From UBA6522 sp965204155 (GTDB lineage: Bacteria; Pseudomonadota; Gammaproteobacteria; Steroidobacterales; Rariloculaceae): DNA of 64,000 nt. This document shows positions 1 through 9,254 of this stretch, in pieces; position 1 is the first letter of the stretch, and each line of letters opens with the position of its first letter. Under the pieces are notes generated by a model. That model had not been told where the DNA came from. It ran no database searches and saw only the letters and a list, made by a program, of their open reading frames with translations. The position numbers and the translations under genes are program-made. The stretch covers positions 3,100,001-3,164,000 of the forward strand of contig OZ241971.1 in the NCBI GenBank assembly GCA_965204155.1. Direction: 5' to 3'.

Positions 1-1
1 T

Positions 2-271
2 CGCCCAGAAATGGATCTGGAAAAGCTCGCCCAACGGGGGGATCCTCCCGGGCTGCTGGCTCAACGTCTCCTTTGGCTGAAGGAGCCCGAGGGCCACCCG
101 GAACGGGATCGTCTGATCGCCCTGGCCCGAGATCGTCTGAACGACGAATCGCGTGCCCCCAGGTGGAGCGGCCTGGGCGAGCCGATGGAACCCGATCCGG
201 CGGATTGGTTGGTCAGGGCCGGCTATCGCGCCCTGGAAAGATTGCTGGAGCAAGCGCCGGAACAGGATTGA
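2..271 (+). CDS. C-terminal fragment of a probable SbcD/YhaO-like DNA repair exonuclease
   Basis: An open frame enters from the left edge and ends at TGA 269-271. The visible ~90 residues are helical and charged and end in LEQAPEQD. No catalytic motif is visible, because the metallophosphoesterase domain would lie upstream of the window. The stop overlaps the ATG of the next gene by one base (TGATG), which implies translational coupling. In bacteria, YhaN/SbcC-like ATPases are normally encoded right after a YhaO/SbcD-like nuclease. The assignment therefore rests on context rather than on sequence motifs, and the true start is not in view. Confidence 0.5.
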   Translation, partial: RPEMDLEKLAQRGDPPGLLAQRLLWLKEPEGHPERDRLIALARDRLNDESRAPRWSGLGEPMEPDPADWLVRAGYRALERLLEQAPEQD

Positions 272-3200
272 TGCATCTGCGCCGTCTCAACATACACTCC
301 TTGCCGGGAATCGAGCCGGGGTTCGACTTCGAGCCGGCAAGCGGCGGCGTCAACATCGTTACCGGCCCCAACGCGATCGGCAAGAGCAGCCTGGTAAGGG
401 CGCTGAAGTACCTGCTTGCCGGCGTCGATCCGAAAAACGATCCGCCGGACCTGCACCTGGAAGCGGAATTCCTGAGCGGCGATGCGGGGTGGACCGTGCG
501 CCGCACCGGCCGGCAGGTCGTGTGGATGCGGGACGGTAACCCGGCGCCGCCGCCCGCGTTGCCGGGCGCCGGTCAGTTCGGGCTCTACAGGCTGTCCGTG
601 GAAAGCCTGCTGGCGGACGACAGCAGCGATGGGGAATTGGCCGACCATCTCTGGCGCGCCGTGCGGGGTGGATTCGATCTCGACCGCGCGCGCACGAAGG
701 ATATCGGTCCGCTTTTCGCAATCCACGAAGGAAGGAACCTGCGAAATGCCAGCGGTGCGCTCTCCAACGTGCGGAGCGAATACGTGGCCTTGCACCGTCA
801 GGAGGCGGAGTTACCCGGACTGGAGGGGCAAATTCACGAGGCGACTCGGGCGGGCATCCAGCGCGAGCGGCTCAATACGGCGCTGGAACTGCATGCGTCC
901 CTCAGCCGCCGCCGCGAGTGCGCCGCGGCGCTCGTAGCGTTTCCGCCCGGAATGGAGAAGCTGCATGGCGACGAGATTGTGCGTCTCGACCAGCTCGACG
1001 CCAGGGCAGCGGGTCTGGAAGAGGAGTTGGAGGAGGCACGGCGTGGGCTCTCCGCCGCGGAGCGGGAGCTTGAGCGGACGGGATTGAGGGACAAGCGCCC
1101 CACGGCTGAGCGGATGGCGCAGGTCAAGGATCTGTTGCGGCGCGTCGGCGAAGACGCCTTGAAGCGCGACGCTGTGTTGGAGGCGCTGGAAGGGGCAAGG
1201 TCGAGCGTCGCCGACGCCCTCGCGGAGTTTCATGGTGAAGGCCAGCCGCCCAGGCTTGACGAATCCGCGTTGCGGCGGGCCCAGGCAATCATCGAGCCGC
1301 TGGGTGAAAGGCAGGAGCAGCGGCGCAAGCTGCTGCAAGCGCTGGACATGGCCGGCGACCCGCCCGACGATTCGAAGATCGGCCGGCTTCGCGAGGGCAG
1401 TGACGCGTTGCGCCGCTGGTTGGCGGCGCAACCGGTCGGGGAGGGCGGAGGCGTCCCGGCATGGGTGTCGAATGTGGTCCTGACCGCGTGGTGGGCCACA
1501 GTGACATTGGGTGGGACCACCGCGCTGGCAGCCGTCTGGGCGGAAGCGTGGTCGGTCGCTACCGCGTCCGGGTTAATCGTGATGATGCTGGTCGCCGTGA
1601 TGATTCTGTCGAGGAGCGTTAACTCGCAGATTTCAGAGCGAAGCAAGGCCGCGAGGGAGCGTTATGGCGAGACGGGCCTCGATTCGCCGCCCACGTGGGA
1701 CCGCGACGCGGTACGCGATCACTTGCGGTCCGAGGTGGAGGGACCCTTGATCCAACTGCTGTTGCGGCGGGAACGGGCCGCAAGCGTCCCGGAGTTGCGT
1801 GCCGAAATCGACCGGGTCGAAGCGGAAATCGACGATTTGGAAACGGGCAGGCGTGATCTCGCGTCGGAGATCGGCATCGACCCGGCGTTGACCGGTGCCC
1901 CGTTTGTCCGGTTCGCCGCGGTGACCGACAAGTGGGATACGGCGCGTGCGAAGCTTGCCGAGCGGCAGGCGGAACTCAAGGTGATCGAGGCACGGATTGC
2001 TGAAAATGCCGCGCATGTTCGCGAGTGGCTTGAGCCATGGCGGGGACAGGACGACCCACTGATCGAGAACTCCGACACTACAACGAAATTGGGCGCGTCG
2101 AGCGTCGCTGACGCGCTGCGCGTTGCGTTTGAGACCCTGGAAGTGCGTCTGTCCAGGGCGCGGGAGGCGGAGCGCGAGATGGAGTCGAAACTGGACAGCA
2201 TCGACTCGCTGCGGAAGCGGATCGACTCCGACGAGTCGGAACGCACCAGCCTGTACTCCCGTGCGGGACTTGAGGCTGGCGCGCGCGCCGAGCTTGCCCG
2301 GAGGCTCGATCGTCTGAAGGATTGGGGCATGGCGCGGGAGGCCCTAGTCCTGGCGCAAAATGACGAGCGGCGATTGAGGGAAACGCTGGCGGACGATGCG
2401 GCGCCGGCGGACGCGTCAGCGCCGTCAGATGGGTCGGCGCTGATCCAGGCGGTCGAGAGCGATTCCGTCGAGACACTACAGCTCGAATTGCAGGCTGCGG
2501 CGGAACGGGCCGACGAGTACACGGAGCTGATTCAGCGGCAGGCGGCAATCAACGAGCGGCTCGATTCGGCGCGCAAGAGTCACCGCGTGGAACAGGCCGC
2601 CGGTGAGCTTGGGCGGGCGGAGGAGGCGTTGCGGGACAAGCGCGACACGGCCCTGGTGCATGCCGCGACCGATGTGTTGCTGGACGACGTCGAGCACGCG
2701 TTCAGGACCGATCGCGAACCCGATCTGTTGCGCAGGGCGCGGGAACGCTTCGAGGGGGTCACGGCTTACCACTTTACGCTGGAGCTTTCCGACAGGACCG
2801 GCTTTACGGCCCGTGATCTTCGGCAAGGGCAATTGCGTTCGCCCGCCCGGCTCTCCTCCGGCACGCGGATGCAACTGCTGCTCTCGTTACGGCTGGCCTG
2901 GATCGAGGACCTCGAAACGGGTAGCGAACGGCTGCCGCTGTTTCTCGACGAGGCGCTAACCACCAGCGACGAGGAGCGATTCGCCGTGATGGCACAGACG
3001 CTTTCGCGCCTGGCGGAAACCGAGCGGCGCCAGGTCTTCTACTTGTCGGCCCGCCGCCATGAGGCCGCGTTATGGGAGCGGGCCACCGGCGAGGCGCCGG
3101 CGCTAATCGATCTGGCCGCCATCCGGTACGGTGCATCCACGCCCGGGAACGGCCTCCCGGCTGTCGAGCCGCCGCCGGAAATTCCTCCGCCGGGAGACGA

Positions 3201-3807
3201 TGACGGGGAAATGTATGCTGCGCGCCTTGGCGTGCCCCTGGTCAATCCCACGGTTGACGCCGGCGGGGTGCACCTCTTCCATCTGCTCCGCGACGACCTT
3301 GACCTGTTGCACCGGCTCCTGGATTCCTGGCGCATCGGCACGTTGGGACAACTGGAGTCGTTGTTGGCCAGCGACGCGGCTCCAGGCGCGCTCTCCGACC
3401 GCCAGACTCGACAGCGGCTGGTGCTGAGGTGCCAGGCCGCACGGTCGTGGACCGAATTATGGCGCCAGGGGCGTGGAATGCCCGTGGACAGGGTGGCCCT
3501 TGAGGAGTGCGATGCCGTTACCGACGTTTTCCTTGAGGGCGCCGCGGAACTCGCGAAGGAACTTGAGGGCGACCCCGCAGAGTTTGTCGCCGCTCTGCGC
3601 GCCCGGCGCCTGAAGCGATTCCAATCGGGCCAGACGGACAAGCTGGAGGAATGGCTGGCCGAGAAGGGCTACATTGACGACGCGGAGATTCTCGATCCTG
3701 AAGAGCGCCGCCGACTAACGCTACAGCGTGTCGTCCCTCCCACGCAGACGGACGCCGAAGATGTCCATCGCGTCGTCGATTGGATGGAGTCCGCAGTCGT
3801 TTCCTGA
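271..3807 (+). CDS. YhaN/SbcC-like AAA ATPase with long coiled coils (DNA repair)
   Basis: This 1178-residue protein has the split-ATPase layout of SMC/Rad50/SbcC proteins. Walker A (GPNAIGKSS) lies at about residues 32-40. Long coiled-coil stretches follow. An ABC signature-like SSGTRMQLLLSLRLA sits near residue 860 and a Walker B FLDEAL near 890. A hydrophobic block at about residues 393-450 looks like two membrane helices inside the coiled-coil region, as in Bacillus YhaN. About 230 residues follow the ATPase head, with no family I recognise. The ATG at 271 overlaps the upstream stop, so longer in-frame starts (such as 73) are unlikely. The likely role is in DNA-end processing with the upstream SbcD/YhaO-like partner. 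Confidence 0.8.
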   Translation: MHLRRLNIHSLPGIEPGFDFEPASGGVNIVTGPNAIGKSSLVRALKYLLAGVDPKNDPPDLHLEAEFLSGDAGWTVRRTGRQVVWMRDGNPAPPPALPGAGQFGLYRLSVESLLADDSSDGELADHLWRAVRGGFDLDRARTKDIGPLFAIHEGRNLRNASGALSNVRSEYVALHRQEAELPGLEGQIHEATRAGIQRERLNTALELHASLSRRRECAAALVAFPPGMEKLHGDEIVRLDQLDARAAGLEEELEEARRGLSAAERELERTGLRDKRPTAERMAQVKDLLRRVGEDALKRDAVLEALEGARSSVADALAEFHGEGQPPRLDESALRRAQAIIEPLGERQEQRRKLLQALDMAGDPPDDSKIGRLREGSDALRRWLAAQPVGEGGGVPAWVSNVVLTAWWATVTLGGTTALAAVWAEAWSVATASGLIVMMLVAVMILSRSVNSQISERSKAARERYGETGLDSPPTWDRDAVRDHLRSEVEGPLIQLLLRRERAASVPELRAEIDRVEAEIDDLETGRRDLASEIGIDPALTGAPFVRFAAVTDKWDTARAKLAERQAELKVIEARIAENAAHVREWLEPWRGQDDPLIENSDTTTKLGASSVADALRVAFETLEVRLSRAREAEREMESKLDSIDSLRKRIDSDESERTSLYSRAGLEAGARAELARRLDRLKDWGMAREALVLAQNDERRLRETLADDAAPADASAPSDGSALIQAVESDSVETLQLELQAAAERADEYTELIQRQAAINERLDSARKSHRVEQAAGELGRAEEALRDKRDTALVHAATDVLLDDVEHAFRTDREPDLLRRARERFEGVTAYHFTLELSDRTGFTARDLRQGQLRSPARLSSGTRMQLLLSLRLAWIEDLETGSERLPLFLDEALTTSDEERFAVMAQTLSRLAETERRQVFYLSARRHEAALWERATGEAPALIDLAAIRYGASTPGNGLPAVEPPPEIPPPGDDDGEMYAARLGVPLVNPTVDAGGVHLFHLLRDDLDLLHRLLDSWRIGTLGQLESLLASDAAPGALSDRQTRQRLVLRCQAARSWTELWRQGRGMPVDRVALEECDAVTDVFLEGAAELAKELEGDPAEFVAALRARRLKRFQSGQTDKLEEWLAEKGYIDDAEILDPEERRRLTLQRVVPPTQTDAEDVHRVVDWMESAVVS

Positions 3808-3863
3808 GCCGGAAACGGTTCTATCAAAATCTACGAGCAGGCAGCGCGGCGTGACCCGGTCGG

Positions 3864-4550
3864 CTACAGGGCCCGATACAACCGCTCGTCGTAGAGCGCC
3901 CCGCTCAGCGGATAGACACTGCTTCGAAACTCCCGGCTGTGCGCGGCGTCGATGTGTCCCAGCTGCGCCTCGGCGTTTTCCCATCGCTCCACGACACTGA
4001 AGTGGTTCATGCGATTGGATTGCACGAGTACTTCGAATCGTTCATTGCCGGCTTCGGCGAGGCTCGCGGTGGCCATCGTCTGAAGGTGCTCCCGGGCCGG
4101 TTCCACGTTGTTGGGTGTGACGTCCACGTGTGTGACAGCGTAGACGGCATCGCCAGTCGGTTCGGTGTACTGGGTGTCGGCCACCATCTCGATGTGCAGG
4201 CGTTCGTCGTAGGGGCTGTAGAGCAGCGGCGCCAGGGCATCTCGGAAGGCCGTCGTGCGGGCCGAATCCCGGTGGGATTGCTGGGCTTCCAGGCTCGTCC
4301 ATGTTTCCAGGAGAACGAAGTGGTTGGGGCGGTCGATGCGTTGAAGGGCTTCGAGCAGCATATTGCCCGCATCGCCGCGACCGGCCTCCACCTCGGCCGA
4401 GAGCAGTCCCACAGCCTGCTCGACGGACGAGGGCGAGACTTCGATATAGGTGACGACGAAGGCAGTGGAGTCGTCCTGCGCGCTGGTTTGCTGGACCAGA
4501 ACGAGTGCCAATGCTGCACCAATGAGGGCGGTACGATGGATCAAATTCAT
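3864..4550 (-). CDS. Secreted protein with two antibiotic-biosynthesis-monooxygenase (ABM)-like domains
   Basis: This 228-residue protein has an N-terminal signal peptide ending near TSAQ. Two ferredoxin-like ABM repeats follow, at about residues 31-115 and 135-220. Each has the family pattern of a beta-strand with 'YIEVSP/HVDVTP', then a 'RxNHFxxxExW' segment (DRPNHFVLLETW, NRMNHFSVVERW), then an 'H-x-D/S' helix and 'YDERL'. ABM domains occur in cofactor-free quinone-forming monooxygenases, haem-degrading enzymes and many proteins of unknown activity, so no substrate can be assigned. The ATG has GAGG 8 bases upstream. It lies 150 bases downstream of the HisD-like gene on the same strand and could be cotranscribed with it. 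Confidence 0.75.
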   Translation of the reverse strand: MNLIHRTALIGAALALVLVQQTSAQDDSTAFVVTYIEVSPSSVEQAVGLLSAEVEAGRGDAGNMLLEALQRIDRPNHFVLLETWTSLEAQQSHRDSARTTAFRDALAPLLYSPYDERLHIEMVADTQYTEPTGDAVYAVTHVDVTPNNVEPAREHLQTMATASLAEAGNERFEVLVQSNRMNHFSVVERWENAEAQLGHIDAAHSREFRSSVYPLSGALYDERLYRAL

Positions 4551-4700
4551 GTTATGAGCCTCGCGGTTTCTTGCGTGGACGATTCTACTCTCAATTCATG
4601 TGCAACGTGCCTGGGGAAACGTGCCCGGAAAGATGCGCCCGTGAAACGGGGTTTGGGAAGTTTGGCAACTTCTACAGTGTTCGCCACGATGAGGTCTCGG

Positions 4701-5993
4701 TCAGGCCGTCCGGCGGCGTAAACCGGCATAGCGCCGCACGCGAATATCCGCCTGTTCCTTGTGTCCCATGAAGCCTTCGAGTTCGCATAACCTCGAACAA
4801 TATTCACCGACTTCCAGGGAAGCCTCAGCTGTAACGCGCTGGTAGGTACAGGTCTTGATGAACTTCCCGACCCACAACCCGCCAGTATACCGGGCCGCCC
4901 GCCGGGTGGGCAGCGTGTGGTTGGTGCCGATCACCTTGTCGCCGTAAGCCACATTGGTCTCCGGGCCCAGGAACAGGGCGCCGTAGTTGGTCATGTTTTC
5001 CAGGAAGTAAGACGGATCGCGGGTCATGACCTGCACGTGTTCGGCGGCGATCCCGTCGGCTACCCGGACCATCTCGTCGACGCCCTCGCAGACGATGACC
5101 TGGCCATGATCCCGCCACGCGACGCCGGCGACATCCGCTGTCGGCAGGATGCCCAATTGGCACTCGACCTCCGCCATCGTCTCCCGCGCGAGCGAGTCGG
5201 AATCGGTGAGCAGGATGGCCGGCGAGGTGGGTCCGTGTTCCGCCTGGCCCAGCAGGTCCGCGGCGCAGAGTTCGCCGTCCACGCTGTCGTCGGCGATCAC
5301 CAGGGTCTCTGTCGGCCCCGCCAGCAGGTCGATTCCCACACGCCCGAAGAGTTGCCGCTTGGCCTCCGCCACGTAGGCATTCCCGGGTCCGACGATCATG
5401 TCCACCGGGTCGATGGTTTCGGTCCCCAGCGCCATCGCGGCCACGGCCTGCACGCCGCCGAGGCAGTAGATTTCATCGGCGCCGGCCATGTCCATGGCGG
5501 TGACGATGGCTGCGCTGGGAGCGCCCCGATAGGGTGGCGCGGCGGCGGCGATTCGGCTGACCCCCGCCACCTTGGCGGTCACCACACTCATGTGGGCCGA
5601 AGCCACCATGGGATACTTGCCGCCCGGTACGTAGCAGCCGACGCTGTTGACGGGCAGATTCCGGTGCCCCAGCACAACGCCCGGCAGCGTCTCGACTTCC
5701 ACGTCGCGAAGCGCGTCCTTTTGCGCCTGGGCGAATTTCCGTATCTGGGCCTGGGCAAATCGAATGTCGTCGATCACCCGGCCCGGCAGCGAACGCCGGC
5801 AGGCCTCCACGGTGTCTGCGTCAAGGCGGAAGGAAGGCGGCGACCAGCGGTCAAATCGTTCGGAGTATTCGCGAAGCGCATCGTCCCCACGAGAGCCGAT
5901 ATCAGCGATGATCCGTTCGACCGCCTCGCGAACGCGATCGTCTTCCCGGGCCGTGACTTCGGCCGGCTGACCGCGTTTCAGGTAACGTGCCAT
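4701..5993 (-). CDS. HisD-family NAD-dependent dehydrogenase (HpsN-like)
   Basis: This 430-residue protein is a full-length member of the histidinol dehydrogenase family. The zinc ligands expected from HisD are visible at Gln250, His253 (GQAEHGP), Asp352 (AYGDK) and His411. The catalytic Glu-His pair is at 318-319 (AEHVQ). No other his gene is nearby. The segments RFAQAQIRKFAQAQKD and GVVLGHRNLPVNSVG resemble the paralogous clade that includes sulfopropanediol 3-dehydrogenase (HpsN), rather than biosynthetic HisD. It probably oxidises a primary alcohol to a carboxylate through the aldehyde. The substrate is unknown, and use in histidine biosynthesis cannot be excluded. Confidence 0.85.
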   Translation of the reverse strand: MARYLKRGQPAEVTAREDDRVREAVERIIADIGSRGDDALREYSERFDRWSPPSFRLDADTVEACRRSLPGRVIDDIRFAQAQIRKFAQAQKDALRDVEVETLPGVVLGHRNLPVNSVGCYVPGGKYPMVASAHMSVVTAKVAGVSRIAAAAPPYRGAPSAAIVTAMDMAGADEIYCLGGVQAVAAMALGTETIDPVDMIVGPGNAYVAEAKRQLFGRVGIDLLAGPTETLVIADDSVDGELCAADLLGQAEHGPTSPAILLTDSDSLARETMAEVECQLGILPTADVAGVAWRDHGQVIVCEGVDEMVRVADGIAAEHVQVMTRDPSYFLENMTNYGALFLGPETNVAYGDKVIGTNHTLPTRRAARYTGGLWVGKFIKTCTYQRVTAEASLEVGEYCSRLCELEGFMGHKEQADIRVRRYAGLRRRTA

Positions 5994-6129
5994 GGCGTTT
6001 CTCCAAAAAGATCGGCATCGTGTCCCGTTGGCGTTGGGCTCATGTCAAATTCGGGACAGACGGCGATTGTACCGTCAGAATTCCCGGCGTGCCGATGATC
6101 AAGTGCTCTCGCACGACAGGCGTGTTGCA

Positions 6130-6188
6130 CACGACCGGCCAACGCCGGGATCGCGTAGTACACGACCGGCCGGGACCGCGTAGTACAC
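6130..6188. repeat. Imperfect tandem repeat in a divergent intergenic region
   Basis: Copy 1 (6130-6160) and copy 2 (6161-6185) both start CACGACCGGCC and end GGGAYCGCGTAGTA. They differ by a 6-base insertion and one substitution. A truncated third copy (CAC) follows at 6186. The repeat lies between the divergent HisD-like gene and the 6217 gene, close to the start of the latter, so it may be a regulatory repeat or simple slippage. Confidence 0.7.
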
Positions 6189-6216
6189 TGTGACAAAACA
6201 AGTCCAGGGAACCTGC

Positions 6217-7269
6217 ATGCTGAATATTCGCTGCCTTGCCGTACTGACTGTCGCGGCCGTGCCTGTATGTCCTGCTGCCCTGGCGCACCACGCCGCCGGG
6301 GCCGTTTTCACCGACGAGGAAATCGAGGTTGAAGGCGTGGTGGCCGAGTACAATTTCGTTAATCCGCACGTCAACATCATGCTCAAAGTGACGGACGAGA
6401 GTGGAGCCGAGACCCTTTGGATGGTCACGGGTCCGGCCGCGCCGCCGATGCGCCGCTGGGGGTGGACCCCGGAGACCTTGCAGCCCGGCCAGTTGATCCG
6501 GTTTGCCGGCAAGAGCAGCCGCACCGGCGCGCCCATGCTCCTCATCGAATCCGCCGAAATTCAAAGCGGCCGATTCGTCGAACTCGATCCGGCGGACGGT
6601 TCGATCATTCGCCGCCTGCAGGAAGCGCCCGACAACAGCCAGGCGCCGGATGCGAGCCTGTCCGTGGCGCTGACGCTGGACGACGGGCGACCGAACCTGG
6701 CCGGCATGTGGCTCGGCGGCCTGGGTCGCAGACCCAACCCGCCGCCACCCTTCAACGAGGCCGGAGCCGCGCTGCAGTCTGAATTCGATGCGCTGAACGA
6801 CCCGGCGTTTGCGGAGTGCGCCGACCACGGCCTGGTGCGCCAGGCCATGTCGGGACATCCGCTGCGAATCACCCAGAACGACGATCACCTGGTCTTCGAA
6901 TACGAACAGGGTGCAGCTACTCGCACCATCCATCTGGATGGGCGCGCCCCAGTGTCGGACGGGCACACGGACTACGGTCATCACGTGGCCCGGTACGAGG
7001 GCGATGCACTGGTGATTGAATCATCGCAACTCCTCGGGCGGCTCACCGGCACGCGGGGCAACGCGCTCAGCGACAGCAGTACGGTCACGGAAACCTATCG
7101 GCGTGCCAATTCGCCTGAATTCGGCGCGTTATTGGAAATGACCCTGGTCGTCAACGACCCGGAGCACCTGACGGGTCCGTGGCAGATGTCCTGGCAGAAA
7201 AACCATGCGGCCACGTACTATCAGTTCGTCGAAGTCGATTGCGCTTTGCCGTTGCCGCCCGGGGCATGA
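6217..7269 (+). CDS. Secreted fused DUF6152-like protein (domain A plus C-terminal domain B)
   Basis: This 350-residue protein starts at ATG 6217 (AGGGA 6 bases upstream); a GTG at 6190 is also in frame. A signal peptide ends at LAHHAAG. The mature protein begins with the HH-x(n)-EVEGVVAEYNFVNPHV pattern of DUF6152-like domains (here domain A, about residues 25-125). The C-terminal half (domain B) has PNLAGMW, an IHLDGR segment and RYEGDALVIES near its end. This is the domain found alone in other genes of this window. No enzymatic residues are recognisable and its function is unknown. It is followed by a paralogue 55 bases downstream, suggesting an operon with 7325 and 8405. Confidence 0.75.
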   Translation: MLNIRCLAVLTVAAVPVCPAALAHHAAGAVFTDEEIEVEGVVAEYNFVNPHVNIMLKVTDESGAETLWMVTGPAAPPMRRWGWTPETLQPGQLIRFAGKSSRTGAPMLLIESAEIQSGRFVELDPADGSIIRRLQEAPDNSQAPDASLSVALTLDDGRPNLAGMWLGGLGRRPNPPPPFNEAGAALQSEFDALNDPAFAECADHGLVRQAMSGHPLRITQNDDHLVFEYEQGAATRTIHLDGRAPVSDGHTDYGHHVARYEGDALVIESSQLLGRLTGTRGNALSDSSTVTETYRRANSPEFGALLEMTLVVNDPEHLTGPWQMSWQKNHAATYYQFVEVDCALPLPPGA

Positions 7270-7324
7270 TCCGCGCTGTCGTAACTCCATGAAGTACCGA
7301 AACCGGTTCAGGAGCGGTTTGACC

Positions 7325-8353
7325 ATGAGAACGATTCATTCCTGGCTTCCTCTTGCAGCCGGTTCCCTGGTCCTGGCGGTTCCCGCCCTGACGCTTGCAC
7401 ACCACGGAATCGGTGCGCAGTTCGACCTTTCAAGCTCGATCGAGCTGCAGGGCGAGCTGGAACGGGTCCTTTGGCGCAATCCTCATGTGCGGCTCACCCT
7501 GCGTGTGACCAACGACGCAGGCGGCGAGGAATTCTGGGAAGTCGAGGCACAGTCGGTCAGCATGTTGCGTCAGCGGGATATCGTCGAAGTGCTCCTCGAA
7601 GAGGGCGACTCGATCTCGCTCGTGGGCAATCCGGCGCACGGTGGCGCCACCGAAATCTACGTGACCAATGTGCTGCTTCCCGATGGTCGCGAGCTTCTCT
7701 TTTCCCAGGGTGCGGAGCCGTACTGGAACGACGCGGCGCTGGGTACGACGGGGCCGCGGTTCGTACGGGAAGGGGACGGGACGGCGCCTGAACTGGGACT
7801 CTTCCGGCCCTGGACCGGTGCATCGCCGCAGGCGTTCTACAGGGGCCTGCCGATGGAAAGTCCGCCGCTCACCGAGCAGGCGCTGGCGTCCGCTCAGGCC
7901 TACGATCCGGTTACCGACAACGCGGGCACAGGTGAATGCACACCCAAGGGTATGCCGGGGATCATGTCTAACCCGTATCCGCGGGAGTTCGTCGATCAGG
8001 GCGACACGATTGTCATGCGCCTGGAGGAGTACGACACGGTTCGCACCATTCACATGACCGAAACGGCCCCGGGCGCACCTTCCATGCTTGGCCATTCGGT
8101 TGGCCGGTGGGATGAAGACACGCTGGTCGTGAACACGACCCACTTTGGTCCCCAACTGTTTCGTCAAGGTATCTGGCTCAGCGAGGATCTTGAGATCATT
8201 GAGCGCATTACGCCGAGTGCCGATGGAAGCCGTCTGCACTACGAGGCCACCGCCACGGATCCTGCCGCGTTTGTCGAGCCCATCGAATTTTCGGCGCAAT
8301 GGATTTATGTGCCGGGTGTCACCGTCGAGCCCTACGATTGCATCGACGGATGA
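7325..8353 (+). CDS. Secreted fused DUF6152-like protein (domain A plus B)
   Basis: This 342-residue protein starts at ATG 7325, with AGGAG about 10 bases upstream. A signal peptide (MRTIHSWLPL...) ends at LAHHG. Domain A shows HHGIGAQFD and ELERVLWRNPHVRL. Domain B contains ECTPKGMPGIM, a YPREFVDQGDTIVMRLEEYD block, GHSVGRWDEDTLVVNTTH and a C-terminal EPYDC. It is closely related to the product at 13505-14530 and more distantly to 24955-26016. The single cysteine in the CTPKGMP/CGLKGMP position and the C-terminal EPYDC/EPYEC are shared, so a structural disulfide is possible. Its function is unknown. Confidence 0.75.
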   Translation: MRTIHSWLPLAAGSLVLAVPALTLAHHGIGAQFDLSSSIELQGELERVLWRNPHVRLTLRVTNDAGGEEFWEVEAQSVSMLRQRDIVEVLLEEGDSISLVGNPAHGGATEIYVTNVLLPDGRELLFSQGAEPYWNDAALGTTGPRFVREGDGTAPELGLFRPWTGASPQAFYRGLPMESPPLTEQALASAQAYDPVTDNAGTGECTPKGMPGIMSNPYPREFVDQGDTIVMRLEEYDTVRTIHMTETAPGAPSMLGHSVGRWDEDTLVVNTTHFGPQLFRQGIWLSEDLEIIERITPSADGSRLHYEATATDPAAFVEPIEFSAQWIYVPGVTVEPYDCIDG

Positions 8354-8404
8354 CGAACCGCAGGCTATTCACGTAATTCCGGCCAGAACAGGATCGACAC
8401 TGGC

Positions 8405-9169
8405 ATGAATTCATCGACCGGCACTCCCGGCGGCGCAAAATGGGACCTGAGCGGACGTGTGGCGCTGATCTCCGGCGGCAGCCGCGGCATCGGGGCAGCT
8501 TGCGCCGAAGCCATGGTCGATGCCGGCGCGCGGGTGATCGCGGTGGCGAGAAATCAGGGCGATCTGGACCGGCTGCGCGACCGGTTGGGCAGCGCCGTGG
8601 AAACCTGGGCCGAGGACGTCAATGATTCGGCATTTCACCGTCGCGTTGAGCGCCTTGAGCAATTGGACATTCTGTTCAACAACGCGGGCACGAATGCTCC
8701 GCAGCCCTTCATCGACACTCCGGAAGAGGTCGTGGACGAGATGATCGCCGTCAACGTGCGGGCGATGTTCCTTACGGCCCAGAGCGCTGCGCGGGTGATG
8801 CTCCGCGCTGCAAGAGGCGGTTCGATCATCAACATGTCATCGCAGATGGGGCACATCGGCGCGGCGAACCGCACGGTCTACTGCATGACCAAGCACGCCG
8901 TGGAGGGATTGACCAAGGCGCTGGGTGTCGAACTGGCGCCCCTCGGCATCCGCGTAAACAGCGTCGCGCCGACTTTCATCGAGACGCCCATGACAACGCC
9001 CATGTTCGAGAACAGAGCCTTCAAGCAGTGGGCGCTCGAATGCATCCCAATGGGCCGTATCGGCGAGCTTCGCGAGGTCGTCGCCGCCGTGATGTTTCTG
9101 GCGTCGCCGGATTCTTCGCTGATGACCGGCGCAAGCCTCAAGGTGGACGGCGGCTGGACCGCGCGCTAG
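8405..9169 (+). CDS. SDR family NAD(P)-dependent oxidoreductase
   Basis: This is a 254-residue classical short-chain dehydrogenase/reductase. The cofactor motif GGSRGIG is at 24-30 and NNAG follows. The catalytic serine lies in INMSSQMG and the YxxxK pair is YCMTK. A C-terminal GASLKVDGGWT is typical of FabG/gluconate 5-dehydrogenase-like members. It has no signal peptide, so it is cytoplasmic. It begins 51 bases after the 7325 gene on the same strand. The substrate cannot be inferred. Confidence 0.9.
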   Translation: MNSSTGTPGGAKWDLSGRVALISGGSRGIGAACAEAMVDAGARVIAVARNQGDLDRLRDRLGSAVETWAEDVNDSAFHRRVERLEQLDILFNNAGTNAPQPFIDTPEEVVDEMIAVNVRAMFLTAQSAARVMLRAARGGSIINMSSQMGHIGAANRTVYCMTKHAVEGLTKALGVELAPLGIRVNSVAPTFIETPMTTPMFENRAFKQWALECIPMGRIGELREVVAAVMFLASPDSSLMTGASLKVDGGWTAR

Positions 9170-9254
9170 CGCGCTGGTCTGGAGGGAAACCGGTGTCAGC
9201 CGGCGGGTCAATACGCTGCATGTATCGGTATTCGATCACGTGCGATTGACTGTA

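Noticed and set aside
73..270. N-terminal extension of the YhaN/SbcC-like ATPase
   Set aside because: The Rad50-type N-terminus (HLRRLNIHSLPGI) begins at ATG 271, which overlaps the upstream stop. The extension is arginine-rich out-of-frame sequence.
4701..5993. Assignment as biosynthetic hisD
   Set aside because: No other histidine genes are nearby and several segments look like the HpsN-type paralogue, so only the family is claimed.
4917..6098. 393-codon open frame antisense to the HisD-family gene
   Set aside because: The HisD-family frame has all metal and catalytic residues; this one has only His/Val/Gly-rich shadow sequence.
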